Positions 54,581-63,395 of a stretch of 64,000 bases of DNA are shown here, in pieces. How positions within the stretch are numbered: position 1 is the first letter of the stretch; the number at the start of each line of letters is the position of its first letter. A model generated the notes under the pieces. That model did no database searches, had not been told where the DNA came from, and saw nothing but the letters and a program-made list of their open reading frames with translations. The stretch lies in contig NZ_JAEHGC010000003.1 of the NCBI RefSeq assembly GCF_016107705.1, positions 372,001 to 436,000 of the forward strand, given 5' to 3'. The translations under genes and the position numbers were made by a program. The stretch is from Neobacillus cucumis. GTDB taxonomy: Bacteria > Bacillota > Bacilli > Bacillales_B > DSM-18226.

Positions 54581-55966
54581 TTGAAAAAACGGGCCTTTTT
54601 TACGATTCCAATCAGTGTGCTGCTTATTGCGGTTATGGTTACTTCCTTCTTTCTTATGAGCATTAAGCCTGCCACTGGAAGTTTAAAAACCGGGCAAAAG
54701 CTTGCGGAGTACATCCGTCCGGCCGTTGTACGAATTGTGAACTATGCTGTTGTCAGCTGGCAATATAACGGCTATAACGCAGATATCAACGATTTTTTAA
54801 AACAATTAAACTATCAATCCGTTATTGGCGGATCCGGGTCCGGTGCGATTATTAGTTCAAATGGCTATATCGTAACCAATGCCCATGTAGTAGAAATCTC
54901 CAAGATGGAAAAAGGCGATGTTGCGACAGAAGCCATGAAACAGTTGGCGGAGCAAATCGCCAAAACCTATAATTACGACTATAATGCTGTCGTAAATTAT
55001 CTCGCTAAGTATAATCTTTACACAGACGTTCAGATGGTAACAAAAGTAATCTTACCCGGCGGAGACATTCTAGATGGGGAAATTAAAGCCTACGGCGCCC
55101 CTATCAATCAAGGCAAAGACGTAGCTGTGCTCAAAATTGAAGGGAAAAACTTCCCTACTTTAACGCTTGGAAACTCTGATAATATCCAAAACCAAGACAA
55201 TATCTGGGTCAGCGGGTATCCAGCAGCGGCCGATTCTGATCTGTTATCACCTGACTCCTCATTAATTTCTACAACAAATGCAGGTCAGATTACCACCGCT
55301 TCAAAAAATACGAAGCAAGGCAGTCCGGTGATTCAATTAAATGCTGCCGCCACCCACGGTAATAGCGGCGGACCAGTGGTGAACGAAAAAGGAGAAATCG
55401 TTGGTTTATTAACCTTTAGAGGCGATACAGTCAATGGCCAGGAGGTCCAGGGCTTTAACTTTGCCGTTCCGGTTAATACCGTAAAAGAATTCGTAAATGA
55501 TGCCGGTGCGAAAAATACGAAGAGTGACACCGACACTCTCTACAAAGAAGGCCTGCAATTGTATTGGGGCGGTTATTACAAAAATGCCTTAGAAAAATTT
55601 GAGGCCGTCCAGCGGATTTACCCAAATCATTCAGAAATTAAGCAATACATTACCAATGCGGAGAAAAAGGCCGACCAGAGTAAAATCCTTTGGTCCGATT
55701 ACCGCACTCTCTTTTATATTATCGATGGTGTATCCGGGCTGTTGGTTATTTTACTGTTGGTCTTCACGTTTGCCTTTAGACCGAAACAGCAGACTCTTAC
55801 AGTAGCAACAAATCCTGCGCCGGCACCCGTTCCGCCGGCACCAATGCCACAAAGCACGCCGGATAACATTCTGGCTGATTTAAATAAGGATGGAAAAATT
55901 GATGTGCAAGACCTCCTGAAGGCCTTACAGGAGCAACAAAAGAATCAGAAAAATGAGAATGAATAG
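54581..55966 (+). CDS. Membrane HtrA-like serine protease with TPR and EF-hand-like tail
   Basis: A 461-residue trypsin-fold protease anchored by an N-terminal helix (about 8-28). The catalytic triad is His102 (TNAHVVE), Asp180 (KDVAVLKI) and Ser262 (HGNSGGPV). There is no PDZ domain; instead a TPR-like stretch (320-365) leads to a second membrane helix (about 378-398), a Pro-rich linker and an EF-hand-like loop DLNKDGKIDVQD at 433-444. The ends should be cytoplasmic and the protease outside. Start TTG 54581 follows GGGGTG by eight bases. Probably a surface quality-control or signalling protease. Confidence 0.82.
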   Translation: MKKRAFFTIPISVLLIAVMVTSFFLMSIKPATGSLKTGQKLAEYIRPAVVRIVNYAVVSWQYNGYNADINDFLKQLNYQSVIGGSGSGAIISSNGYIVTNAHVVEISKMEKGDVATEAMKQLAEQIAKTYNYDYNAVVNYLAKYNLYTDVQMVTKVILPGGDILDGEIKAYGAPINQGKDVAVLKIEGKNFPTLTLGNSDNIQNQDNIWVSGYPAAADSDLLSPDSSLISTTNAGQITTASKNTKQGSPVIQLNAAATHGNSGGPVVNEKGEIVGLLTFRGDTVNGQEVQGFNFAVPVNTVKEFVNDAGAKNTKSDTDTLYKEGLQLYWGGYYKNALEKFEAVQRIYPNHSEIKQYITNAEKKADQSKILWSDYRTLFYIIDGVSGLLVILLLVFTFAFRPKQQTLTVATNPAPAPVPPAPMPQSTPDNILADLNKDGKIDVQDLLKALQEQQKNQKNENE

Positions 55967-56021
55967 CCGGTTCATCTTATGGAAAAAGGGATGTAGATTA
56001 AGCCTCTACATCCCTTTTCCT

Positions 56022-57542
56022 TTATAAAACAAGACTGCTTTTGCGTCTCCCGCTTACACCTGTGTTCAACTTAATGGCTTCCCAAATACTTTGATCTGTA
56101 ATCTCCCTGGCCCCATGCAAATCAGCAATTGTCCGTGCCAGCCGGATGATTTTAATATAGGTACGATTGCTCCAGTTTTTCTTAATAGAAACCTGTTGAA
56201 GGGTGCGTTGCTGCTCATTGGTTAATGGACTCATTTTGACTAAGACCTCATAAGGCACCCTGCTATTACAAATTTCCTCCCCATATCGATCGTACTGCCT
56301 CACTCTTGCCGAATATACCCTCTTTCTTACTGTTTGCGAAGACTCCCCCATTTTTCCCTTTAATGAACGAAAATCCTCCGATTTCATAAAAAGCTGAATA
56401 TCAAATCGGTCCCTTAAGGGGCCGGAAAGCTTATTTTGATATGTCCGAATTTGCCTTGGTGTGCAAATACAATAATGGCTATTCGACCCGGCATAGCCGC
56501 ACGGACACGGGTTCATCGCTGCCAGCATTATAAAGGAAGCTGGGTAGGAAATTGAAGCATTGGTGCGGCTGATGGACACACTCCCACTTTCCAAGGGTTG
56601 CCTGAGCATTTCTAATGTTGTTTTCGAAAACTCAGCAACCTCATCTAAAAATAAGACTCCACGATGGGCAAGCGATATTTCTCCCGGCTTTGGGAAGGTT
56701 CCGCCACCAATAATGGAAACAGCCGAGGCAGAATGGTGTGGGTTTCGAAACGGAGGCATTTTCGGAGCGGGAATGTTATACCCTCTCAGCTGGTAAAGGC
56801 TGATCATTTCAAGTTGGGCGTCCCTTGTCAAAGCAGGTAAAATCGTCGGGAAACACTCCGCTAGCAAGCTTTTTCCACAGCCTGGAGGCCCAGTAATCAG
56901 CACGTGATGTTCACCGGCGGCTGCTGTTTCTAGGGCATATTTTGCATAGCACTGGCCAATGATTTGTGCGAAGTCGAGATAGGTTATCTCGGCTTCCGGT
57001 TGCTCAGGTTGCTGATGGATGATTGGCTGCCATCCGCCTTCGAGATGGGCGATGGCTTCTTTTAATGAAGTAACATGAATGAGCTCCATTTCGGGAAACT
57101 GAAGATAGGGCAGTTTTTCATCAAAGGGTAGATAGAGCCTTCGCAGGCCAAGCTTTTTGGCGGCCAACACGGCTGCCAGCATCCCCTCGAAAGGCTGGAT
57201 CAGCCCATCAAGGGATAGCGCACCGATAAAGCCAGTTTCTTCCGGGATTGTAATGGTAAGTTCCCTTAGGCTTAACAACACACTGACGGCTATTGGAAGG
57301 TCAAACGTCGGGCTGCTTTTTTTCTGCTCGGCTGGGGATAAATTGATGATAATGTTTTGGCCAGAAAGGGTGTATCCGAGGGAACGAAGGGCAGCGAGAA
57401 TACGGAGCTTGGATTCCTTCACGGCGGCATCGGGCAGACCGACGATTTTAATTGAATCATTTCCGACAAATGTCCCGACCTCTACATTTACACGATAGCC
57501 TTCAAGTCCTTTTAAACCGATGCTGGTTACTTTAGCAGACAT
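56022..57542 (-). CDS. comM: YifB/ComM-family magnesium-chelatase-like AAA+ ATPase
   Basis: A 506-residue cytoplasmic ATPase. The N-terminal domain (about 1-170) is Lon-like (ChlI type); the AAA+ core has Walker A GPPGCGKS near 217 and Walker B LFLDEVAEF near 300, and the C-terminal Mg-chelatase domain closes the chain. CGYAGSNSHYCIC gives a cysteine cluster. Relatives promote branch migration during natural transformation. It lies 15 bp downstream of the RAYT gene, on the same strand. Confidence 0.92.
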   Translation of the reverse strand: MSAKVTSIGLKGLEGYRVNVEVGTFVGNDSIKIVGLPDAAVKESKLRILAALRSLGYTLSGQNIIINLSPAEQKKSSPTFDLPIAVSVLLSLRELTITIPEETGFIGALSLDGLIQPFEGMLAAVLAAKKLGLRRLYLPFDEKLPYLQFPEMELIHVTSLKEAIAHLEGGWQPIIHQQPEQPEAEITYLDFAQIIGQCYAKYALETAAAGEHHVLITGPPGCGKSLLAECFPTILPALTRDAQLEMISLYQLRGYNIPAPKMPPFRNPHHSASAVSIIGGGTFPKPGEISLAHRGVLFLDEVAEFSKTTLEMLRQPLESGSVSISRTNASISYPASFIMLAAMNPCPCGYAGSNSHYCICTPRQIRTYQNKLSGPLRDRFDIQLFMKSEDFRSLKGKMGESSQTVRKRVYSARVRQYDRYGEEICNSRVPYEVLVKMSPLTNEQQRTLQQVSIKKNWSNRTYIKIIRLARTIADLHGAREITDQSIWEAIKLNTGVSGRRKSSLVL

Positions 57543-57557
57543 AGTTTTGTCTTCCTT

Positions 57558-58133
57558 TCAATAGATTCCTTCGAAAAATTGTTTTGCTGCTTCATCAATA
57601 AATGGCTTTTCGAGAAATTCTCGATAATGTTTGATTGACGGATTAGGGAAATAGGAAAAAATCTGCTGCGTTTCGATGAGCGGATTGGGTTCACCAAGGA
57701 GATAGGCGCGGCTGCTGCTCCACGGATAATCTTCAGGGCGAACTACGATGCCGGCCTTGACAGGGTTTAAGTGAATATATTTGCTGAGGTCGAGCTCGTA
57801 GGCGGCGGAATCAATCCACTCGGCGGTATATCGTTTTTCAAAAAGATGTCCGCTGTAGTGGTATTTTTTGTTGAAGTAGCGGGCGTATTTGGTGTTGAGT
57901 TGGCTCATGATGATGCTCGGAGATGTGTCAATGGTTTCAAGCTGCAGATGAATGTGATTGGTCATCAGACAGTAGGTGTGGATGATGAAGGGATATTCTT
58001 GTTTAATTTCTACTATTAGGTTTAGATATTTATAACGGTCGCTGTCATCTAAAAATAGTGGTAGTTTTCGAATTCCGCGGCTGATGATATGGTACTTCAA
58101 GCCGGGCAGCCAGGCGCGAGGCTTACGGGTCAT
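57558..58133 (-). CDS. REP-associated tyrosine transposase (RAYT, Y1 transposase family)
   Basis: A 191-residue single-domain HUH nuclease of the IS200/Y1 superfamily. It opens with PGLKYHIISRG, has the metal-binding HIH pair at His60/His62 (NHIHL) and a helix with candidate catalytic Tyr112 or Tyr119 (AYELDLSKYIHLNPVKAG), and closes with DYPWSSSRAY. These are RAYT hallmarks, distinct from mobile IS200. No terminal repeats flank the gene itself. RAYTs are tied to short palindromic repeats elsewhere in their genomes; six two-hairpin elements lie within 6 kb on either side. AAGGAG precedes the ATG. Confidence 0.88.
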   Translation of the reverse strand: MTRKPRAWLPGLKYHIISRGIRKLPLFLDDSDRYKYLNLIVEIKQEYPFIIHTYCLMTNHIHLQLETIDTSPSIIMSQLNTKYARYFNKKYHYSGHLFEKRYTAEWIDSAAYELDLSKYIHLNPVKAGIVVRPEDYPWSSSRAYLLGEPNPLIETQQIFSYFPNPSIKHYREFLEKPFIDEAAKQFFEGIY

Positions 58134-58389
58134 ATGGGGGCACTCCTTTTTAAATGGTTTGATTTCGTTTGGAAAGGTTGACGGTACTGAGGATGATGGT
58201 TGAGGTATAGGTATACAAATTTCCTACCCTATTATAATTCGGTTTCTAGTTTTAAAGTCCTGCTTGATTTATAAAAAAATTGTCGATTGCTAGATTAATT
58301 CTAATAGTTTCTTTTTCTATTGAAAAAGAATAAACAATCAATTTATTATTATATTTAAGGTAAATATAGAGAAAAGAGGTAATTTGAGA

Positions 58390-58665
58390 ATGAAACGGTT
58401 TTTTGTGTTTTTACTCGCTTTTGGACTTGCTCTAAGTTTTTCTTACGGTTCGGGTTCACCAAATGCAGCAGAAGCTAAAACAAAGATTGTTGCTTTTAAA
58501 AACTGTAAGGCTATGAATAAGTTGTATAAAGGGGGCGTAGCCCGTTCTTCGAAAGTAAGAAACAAGGGAGGAAAGACCCACTTCAAACCATTTGTTTCAA
58601 AGGCACTTTATGACGCGAATAAATCTCGTGATCGGGATAAAGATTTGATTGCTTGTGAGCGATAA
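58390..58665 (+). CDS. Small secreted excalibur-domain protein
   Basis: A 91-residue exported protein: signal peptide to about AEA-K (residues 1-30), then an excalibur calcium-binding domain with KNCKAMNKLYKGGVARS and the closing DRDKDLIACE, an EF-hand-like Asp cluster with two cysteines that may pair. The ATG at 58390 follows AGAGGT by nine bases. Role unknown; excalibur domains often sit on surface nucleases and similar proteins. Confidence 0.8.
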   Translation: MKRFFVFLLAFGLALSFSYGSGSPNAAEAKTKIVAFKNCKAMNKLYKGGVARSSKVRNKGGKTHFKPFVSKALYDANKSRDRDKDLIACER

Positions 58666-58677
58666 AAGTACTAATGT

Positions 58678-58706
58678 AAAGGCAGGAACTTCTTCCAGCC
58701 TTTTTT
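58678..58706 (+). terminator. Terminator of the excalibur gene
   Basis: A stem AAAGGCAGGAA / TTCCAGCCTTT with one mismatch and six Ts lies just after the stop and may also serve the convergent gene. Confidence 0.75.
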
Positions 58707-58708
58707 AA

Positions 58709-59587
58709 TTACTCTCCTTTGAAAAAATGATCTAGTTCAAGGGCTAGCTGCTCTAATTCGTTCTTTGGCAGGAGCACCTGACAATAGTCATTCGGCAATT
58801 CCTCAAAACCAAATTGTAACCCGGCCAGACCGCCTGCAATGGCCGCAACAGTATCACTATCATAGCCTTCATTTGCTGCGCCCATTACAACGCCCAAGAA
58901 AGTGTCCTCTTTTAGTAGCCAGTACAACACCCATCTCATTGTGTTAACAACAAAACCATCAGGAGGGCAGGCTGGCGTTTTTCCCTTTAGTGCCTCTTCA
59001 TAAATGGAACCTGTGATATTGTTAGTAATCGCCTCCCTTAGGGGCATCCCTTGAAGAATATGAAACGCAATTCGGTTATAAATGACACACGCTTCTTCTG
59101 CAAGAACATCATAATGGGACATTTTTGATTGTAATTTTGTTATTTCTTCAACTTTTTTAGCATCCTTATAGGCAAGTGCAACCGGGAGACAGCGCATCAA
59201 TGATCCATTTCCCGCTGACTTTTCATTAAGATAGTGAAAATGTGCCTTTTTCGAAGCTTCAAACCAGTTCCCTTCATAAATTTCAAAAACAGTTTGAATG
59301 ATATTCCCAATATCCTTCGGCTTTGAGGCATTCCATTTTAAAAATTCCTCACCAATCGCACTGACGGGATTTTGTGGGTTTTTTAAGATTCCCCTGCCAA
59401 CCGCCAAGGTCATCGCTGTATCGTCGGTTGTCTCCCCTTTTTCCAGCCGCCAAACACCACCGCCAATGATTTCCCGCACTTGCCCGTACCGTTCCTTGAC
59501 GGCTTCCTTTGTCAAAAACTCTGTCGTTCCTCCTAAAGCGTCGCCAATCGCAAAACCAAAAAGTGCCCCTTTTATTTTGTTCAACAA
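58709..59587 (-). CDS. ADP-ribosylglycohydrolase family protein
   Basis: A 292-residue cytoplasmic enzyme of the DraG/ARH fold, which removes ADP-ribose from proteins or small molecules using two magnesium ions. The N-terminus GALFGFAIGDALGG, the metal motif ETTDDTAM near 53-60 and the second metal site YDSDTVAAIAGGLAG near 244-258 are all present. The target is unknown; no ADP-ribosyltransferase partner is seen nearby. Confidence 0.9.
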   Translation of the reverse strand: MLNKIKGALFGFAIGDALGGTTEFLTKEAVKERYGQVREIIGGGVWRLEKGETTDDTAMTLAVGRGILKNPQNPVSAIGEEFLKWNASKPKDIGNIIQTVFEIYEGNWFEASKKAHFHYLNEKSAGNGSLMRCLPVALAYKDAKKVEEITKLQSKMSHYDVLAEEACVIYNRIAFHILQGMPLREAITNNITGSIYEEALKGKTPACPPDGFVVNTMRWVLYWLLKEDTFLGVVMGAANEGYDSDTVAAIAGGLAGLQFGFEELPNDYCQVLLPKNELEQLALELDHFFKGE

Positions 59588-59682
59588 TTTAGATCACCTT
59601 TACTTATGTATATTTATTACTTAAAGAGTAACATACCATATGGCCTGCAAAAAAATAGACTAGTTTGAGCTATACAACGTTT

Positions 59683-59736
59683 TGTCACCCTAGACGAACA
59701 AAATGGGTGAAAAGTCCACGAACGGTGCCTGTCACC
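59683..59736. repeat. 55-bp two-hairpin element, copy 4
   Basis: A 54-base copy with GTCACC...GAAC for the degraded first stem and an intact GTCCACGAACGGTGCCTGTCACCG-type second half. It lies between divergent genes. Confidence 0.85.
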
Positions 59737-59823
59737 GTATTTGTAATCAAATGGAAATGTATAAAAATCCCATATGAGTAATATTCTTTTTATATATGTG
59801 TTATTTATCTTTTTCTAGGGGGA

Positions 59824-60093
59824 ATGACACTGAAAACTTTGAGGGTAATTTTGAAGGTGATTAGCGGCCTTTTTTTCTTGGATGGGATTTATTTATTTGT
59901 AACAGGTCAGAAATTTCCGGGAATTGTAGCAATAATCGTTGCCTTTTTGTTTTTTCCCGGCGGCGGAAGTGGAAACCAAAGTACTAAAAGCAATGACCCT
60001 AATGACAACAGCATCTCTTATGAAAGGGAATACTCTTCTGGAGGCCATTATACAGATGGGGAACAAGGCTCTGATGGGGACGCTGGGGATTAG
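59824..60093 (+). CDS. Small membrane protein (89 residues)
   Basis: A short protein with two hydrophobic helices (about 8-27 and 31-47) and an acidic, Gly/Ser/Asp-rich tail ending DGDAGD, probably outside the membrane or in the cytoplasm depending on topology. No known family. The start is uncertain: GGGGG is only one base from the ATG at 59824, while an in-frame TTG at 59851 has GAGGG five bases upstream. Confidence 0.55.
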   Translation: MTLKTLRVILKVISGLFFLDGIYLFVTGQKFPGIVAIIVAFLFFPGGGSGNQSTKSNDPNDNSISYEREYSSGGHYTDGEQGSDGDAGD

Positions 60094-60480
60094 TATTAAT
60101 CCAGAAAAAGAGATGAGACTTATTTCAGGTATGGTTAATGTAATGTTCATACTCTCCTCCCCATTGCCCTTCATCATATTTTCCACTTTTGAATCATCAT
60201 AAAGATTCATTGAAATCAGCTCCTCAAAAAAACCTTCCATACAAAACAAAATGATTCCCTCAAATAAATTCCTTATAAGTCTGATGAAAAAGTCCACCCC
60301 ACACGGACAAAACAGGTAAAATGTCCATGAACGGTGCCTGTCACTCTATGTGTCACTTTGTGATATTTTGAAATTAGTTATTGCGGAATTTTCTGAATTA
60401 TGATATTTTTTATTTTATTAAATGAAGTTTAGACTTCATGATGATTTAATTTGAAATTTATACTTCACCATTAGGAAAGG
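60094..60480. other. Intergenic region with element copy 5
   Basis: Carries a 55-bp element at 60291-60345 and the AT-rich promoter region of rpiR. A minus-strand frame here (59893-60297) runs antisense through the small membrane protein gene and is not convincing. Confidence 0.5.
60291..60345. repeat. 55-bp two-hairpin element, copy 5
   Basis: Contains GTCCACCCCACACGGAC and CGGTGCCTGTCACTC, the latter with the last stem pairs changed. Confidence 0.85.
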
Positions 60481-61335
60481 GTGATTATTATAGTATTTCT
60501 AGAAAATCTTAAAACCCAGTTCCCTACCCTATCCAAGGGTCAGCAAAAAATTGCTAAATATTTATTGGATCAACCGCAACAGTTTGCGATAAAATCTGCC
60601 GGGGAAATAGGGAAAGCGGTCGGAGTCAGTGAAACCACCGTCATACGTTTTTGCTATTCCTTACAATTTAATGGTTTTTCTGAGATGCAGAAAACCGTCA
60701 GAAAAAACCTGCTATTACCAAAAAGCAGCTTGGATCAGTACTATTCCAATAAGCTAGAACTGGTTAATCAGCCGCATTTCTTTACAAATGTAATGGATCA
60801 AGATTGCCACAACATAAAACGAACAGCAGAACAAATCGACGAGGGACAATTTCAAAAGGCAGTTAATCACCTCATTCAAGCCGAAGATGTTTTTATTACT
60901 GGATTGCGTTCGTCTTATGCAGCAGCACATTGGCTATCTTTCACACTAGGATTAATGAGAAAAAATGTTTTCTTATATAAGCCGGATACCGATGATCTAA
61001 TAGTGACCTTGGACCGGATGAATGATCAATCTGTCTTTTTGGCCATCTCTTTTCACCGCTATTTAAAAGAAACAGTAAAAATGGCAAAGTTGGCAAAGAA
61101 GCAAGGTGCAACGGTAATTGGAATAACGGATTCCCCCGTAGCTCCAATCAGCCAATATGCTGATGTGATTCTTACCATATCCCAGCCAGAAAAATCAACA
61201 CTTGATGCCATGCCATCACTCTTTTCATTATTAAATGCTCTAGTAGCCAACGTATCCGTACAGAATAAGGAACAATTTGAAAAACGAAAACAACAATACG
61301 AAACACTTGATGTCGACCATCTTTTTTGTGACTAA
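60481..61335 (+). CDS. MurR/RpiR-family transcriptional regulator
   Basis: A 284-residue regulator with an N-terminal helix-turn-helix (about 1-75; GVSETTVIRFCYSLQFNGF) and a C-terminal SIS domain (about 110-260; FITGLRSSYAAAHWL and TDSPVAPI) that usually binds a phosphosugar but may bind other effectors. It heads a row of D-amino acid conversion genes and probably controls them. The GTG at 60481 is very close to AGGAAAGG, so the exact start is uncertain. Confidence 0.88.
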   Translation: MIIIVFLENLKTQFPTLSKGQQKIAKYLLDQPQQFAIKSAGEIGKAVGVSETTVIRFCYSLQFNGFSEMQKTVRKNLLLPKSSLDQYYSNKLELVNQPHFFTNVMDQDCHNIKRTAEQIDEGQFQKAVNHLIQAEDVFITGLRSSYAAAHWLSFTLGLMRKNVFLYKPDTDDLIVTLDRMNDQSVFLAISFHRYLKETVKMAKLAKKQGATVIGITDSPVAPISQYADVILTISQPEKSTLDAMPSLFSLLNALVANVSVQNKEQFEKRKQQYETLDVDHLFCD

Positions 61336-61344
61336 CAGCTTCAA

Positions 61345-61399
61345 TGTCCACCCCATGTGGACAAAATAGACGAAAAGTCCACGAACGGTGCCTGTCACC
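61345..61399. repeat. 55-bp two-hairpin element, copy 6
   Basis: The most regular copy: first hairpin GTCCAC-CCCAT-GTGGAC, second CGGTG-CCTGT-CACCG, both perfect. It lies between rpiR and the M20 gene, inside the presumed operon. Confidence 0.88.
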
Positions 61400-61423
61400 G
61401 AATTTTATTAGGAGGCGGTTTGT

Positions 61424-62578
61424 ATGAGAGCTGAGCTTGATGAGTTACGGCCCATGTTACTTGAGATATTTGATCATTTGCATCAGCAACCTGAGGCGAG
61501 TTGGGAGGAGGTAGAGACAACAGCCTATATAAAAAATCTTTTACAGCAGAACGGGCTTCAGCCACAGACATTTGATGATTGCACTGGGCTTATGGTTGAA
61601 ATCGGCAACGGACCACACAAGGTCGGACTGCGGACCGATATCGATGCCCTATGGCAGGAGGTCGACGGTATTTTCAAAGCCAATCACTCCTGTGGACACG
61701 ATGCCCATATGACGATGATAATCGGCGTCCTGCTACTTCTCAAAAAACTAAACTATCAACCTAGCGGGAAACTCAAGGTCCTATTTCAACCCGCAGAGGA
61801 AAAAGGCACAGGTGCCCTAAAAATGGTTGAAAAAGGACTTGTCGATGACCTCGACTTTTTATACGGCGTCCACCTTCGCCCAATCCAAGAAATCCCGGAT
61901 GGCACAGCAACGCCTGCCATTTTTCACGGTTCAGCTAAGTTTATCGCCGGTGAAATTATCGGTGAAGATGCGCATGGAGCAAGACCGCATCTTGGAAAAA
62001 ATGCCATTGAAATTGGCGCGGCCCTTATCAACGCAATCGCAAAAATCCATGTCGATCCCATGGTCCCATCTTCCGTGAAGATGACCAAGTTCCATGCAGG
62101 AGGCGAAAGCAGCAATCTTATTCCGGGTCACGCAAGTTTCCATCTTGATCTTAGAGCGCAAACAAACGAGGTTATGGAAACATTAACCGCTAAGGTAGAA
62201 AAAATCACCCAAGCGATTGCCAACCTGTATGAAGTGGAGATTCCGCTTGAAACCAAGGCTTTTGTCGCAGCAGCAAAAGTAGATCCGTACGCCCAAAAGC
62301 TTATGGAAAAAGCCATTATTGATACACTCGGAAATGTAACACCCCCCTACCCTTCAAGCGGTGGTGAGGATTTCCACTTTTACACAGTTAAACGGCCACA
62401 TATTAAAGCGACGATGCTCGGCCTCGGATGTGACCTTTCCCCGGGTTTGCATCACCCAAAAATGACCTTTAACCATGAAGCAATCTTTTCAGGTATTGAA
62501 ATTTTAGCAAAAACCATCATAAATACCTTTGAACATTTAAAAAAGGAGGCTCCACAGCACTATGAACAGCACTGTTGA
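61424..62578 (+). CDS. M20-family amidohydrolase (likely N-succinyl-amino acid desuccinylase)
   Basis: A 384-residue zinc amidohydrolase. Metal motifs are visible: GLRTDIDAL, SCGHDAHMT, the catalytic EE in FQPAEEKGTGA and HHPKMTFN near the end; a dimerisation lid lies in the middle. In the linked pathway it would remove succinate from N-succinyl-L-amino acids made by the racemase two genes downstream. AGGAGG precedes the ATG. It overlaps the GNAT gene by 17 bp. Confidence 0.85.
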   Translation: MRAELDELRPMLLEIFDHLHQQPEASWEEVETTAYIKNLLQQNGLQPQTFDDCTGLMVEIGNGPHKVGLRTDIDALWQEVDGIFKANHSCGHDAHMTMIIGVLLLLKKLNYQPSGKLKVLFQPAEEKGTGALKMVEKGLVDDLDFLYGVHLRPIQEIPDGTATPAIFHGSAKFIAGEIIGEDAHGARPHLGKNAIEIGAALINAIAKIHVDPMVPSSVKMTKFHAGGESSNLIPGHASFHLDLRAQTNEVMETLTAKVEKITQAIANLYEVEIPLETKAFVAAAKVDPYAQKLMEKAIIDTLGNVTPPYPSSGGEDFHFYTVKRPHIKATMLGLGCDLSPGLHHPKMTFNHEAIFSGIEILAKTIINTFEHLKKEAPQHYEQHC

Positions 62579-63395
62579 AGTAAGGCAGATAAAGACCATT
62601 GAAGAACTCGAAAAAGTCCAACAACTAGAAAAAGCAGTTTGGGGAGACCCGGCGATTCCGATTCACCAAACCCTGACCGCTATTAAAAACGGCGGGATTG
62701 TCGTCGGAGCCTACGAAAACAATCAATTAGTAGGATTCAGTTACGGCTTCCCGGGCTTCCTTAACGGCAAACCCTACCTTTGTTCGCATATGCTTGGAAT
62801 TGACGAAAACTATCGCGGACAAGGCATCGGTGAATTTTTAAAGAAAGAGCAAAAGAACGCGGCGATTGAAATGGGCTATGATTTGCTAACTTGGACATAT
62901 GACCCGCTTGAAAGCGTAAATGCCTTTTTGAATTTATCGAAACTGAAAGCAATTTGCAGTACATATGTGAAAAATTGCTATGGGGATATGAAGGATGGTC
63001 TTAACCAGGGCTTGCCTTCCGATCGTTTTCAGGTAGAGTGGTGGATCACCAATCCCTATATTGAGGAAATACATCAGGATGACCTGGCGGCGATTGAACG
63101 GGTACCATATATGCAAACAGCAGATGGGCTTCCACAGCTTGCGGACGTTGATCCTAGTAGTTTTTTTAACCGCGAAGCCTTGCTTATCCCTGTTTCAAAC
63201 CAGTTCCAGCAAATGAAAAAGGATTACCCCGAGCTGGCGCTTGACTGGCGCCTGAAGACGCGGGAATTGTTCGAATCCCTATTTGCCAATGGATTTGCAG
63301 CCGTACGGGTAGTAAAAACAGACGACGAGCCCGTTCATTACTATTTACTAAAAAAGCGAGATTTACTTCCAGTAGAAAGAAGGCCATTTAAATGA
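62562..63395 (+). CDS. GNAT-family N-acyltransferase (likely amino acid N-succinyltransferase)
   Basis: A 277-residue protein with an N-terminal GNAT domain, including the acyl-CoA loop [12 protein letters not shown] near residues 80-91 and [18 protein letters not shown], and a C-terminal extension. It is of the type coded beside N-succinylamino acid racemases; in Geobacillus kaustophilus the counterpart transfers succinyl from succinyl-CoA to D-amino acids. AAGGAGG lies upstream of the ATG; its stop overlaps the next ATG in ATGA. Confidence 0.85.
   Translation: MNSTVEVRQIKTIEELEKVQQLEKAVWGDPAIPIHQTLTAIKNGGIVVGAYENNQLVGFSYGFPGFLNGKPYLCSHMLGIDENYRGQGIGEFLKKEQKNAAIEMGYDLLTWTYDPLESVNAFLNLSKLKAICSTYVKNCYGDMKDGLNQGLPSDRFQVEWWITNPYIEEIHQDDLAAIERVPYMQTADGLPQLADVDPSSFFNREALLIPVSNQFQQMKKDYPELALDWRLKTRELFESLFANGFAAVRVVKTDDEPVHYYLLKKRDLLPVERRPFK

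Noticed and set aside
57558..58133. RAYT gene considered as part of an active IS200 insertion
   Set aside because: No terminal hairpins, TnpB gene or target sequence flank it, and its sequence fits the single-copy RAYT branch.
59893..60297. 134-residue minus-strand frame with GAGGAG before an internal ATG
   Set aside because: Its second half is antisense to the small membrane protein gene, its sequence matches no known family, and the element copy lies just upstream; considered a chance frame.
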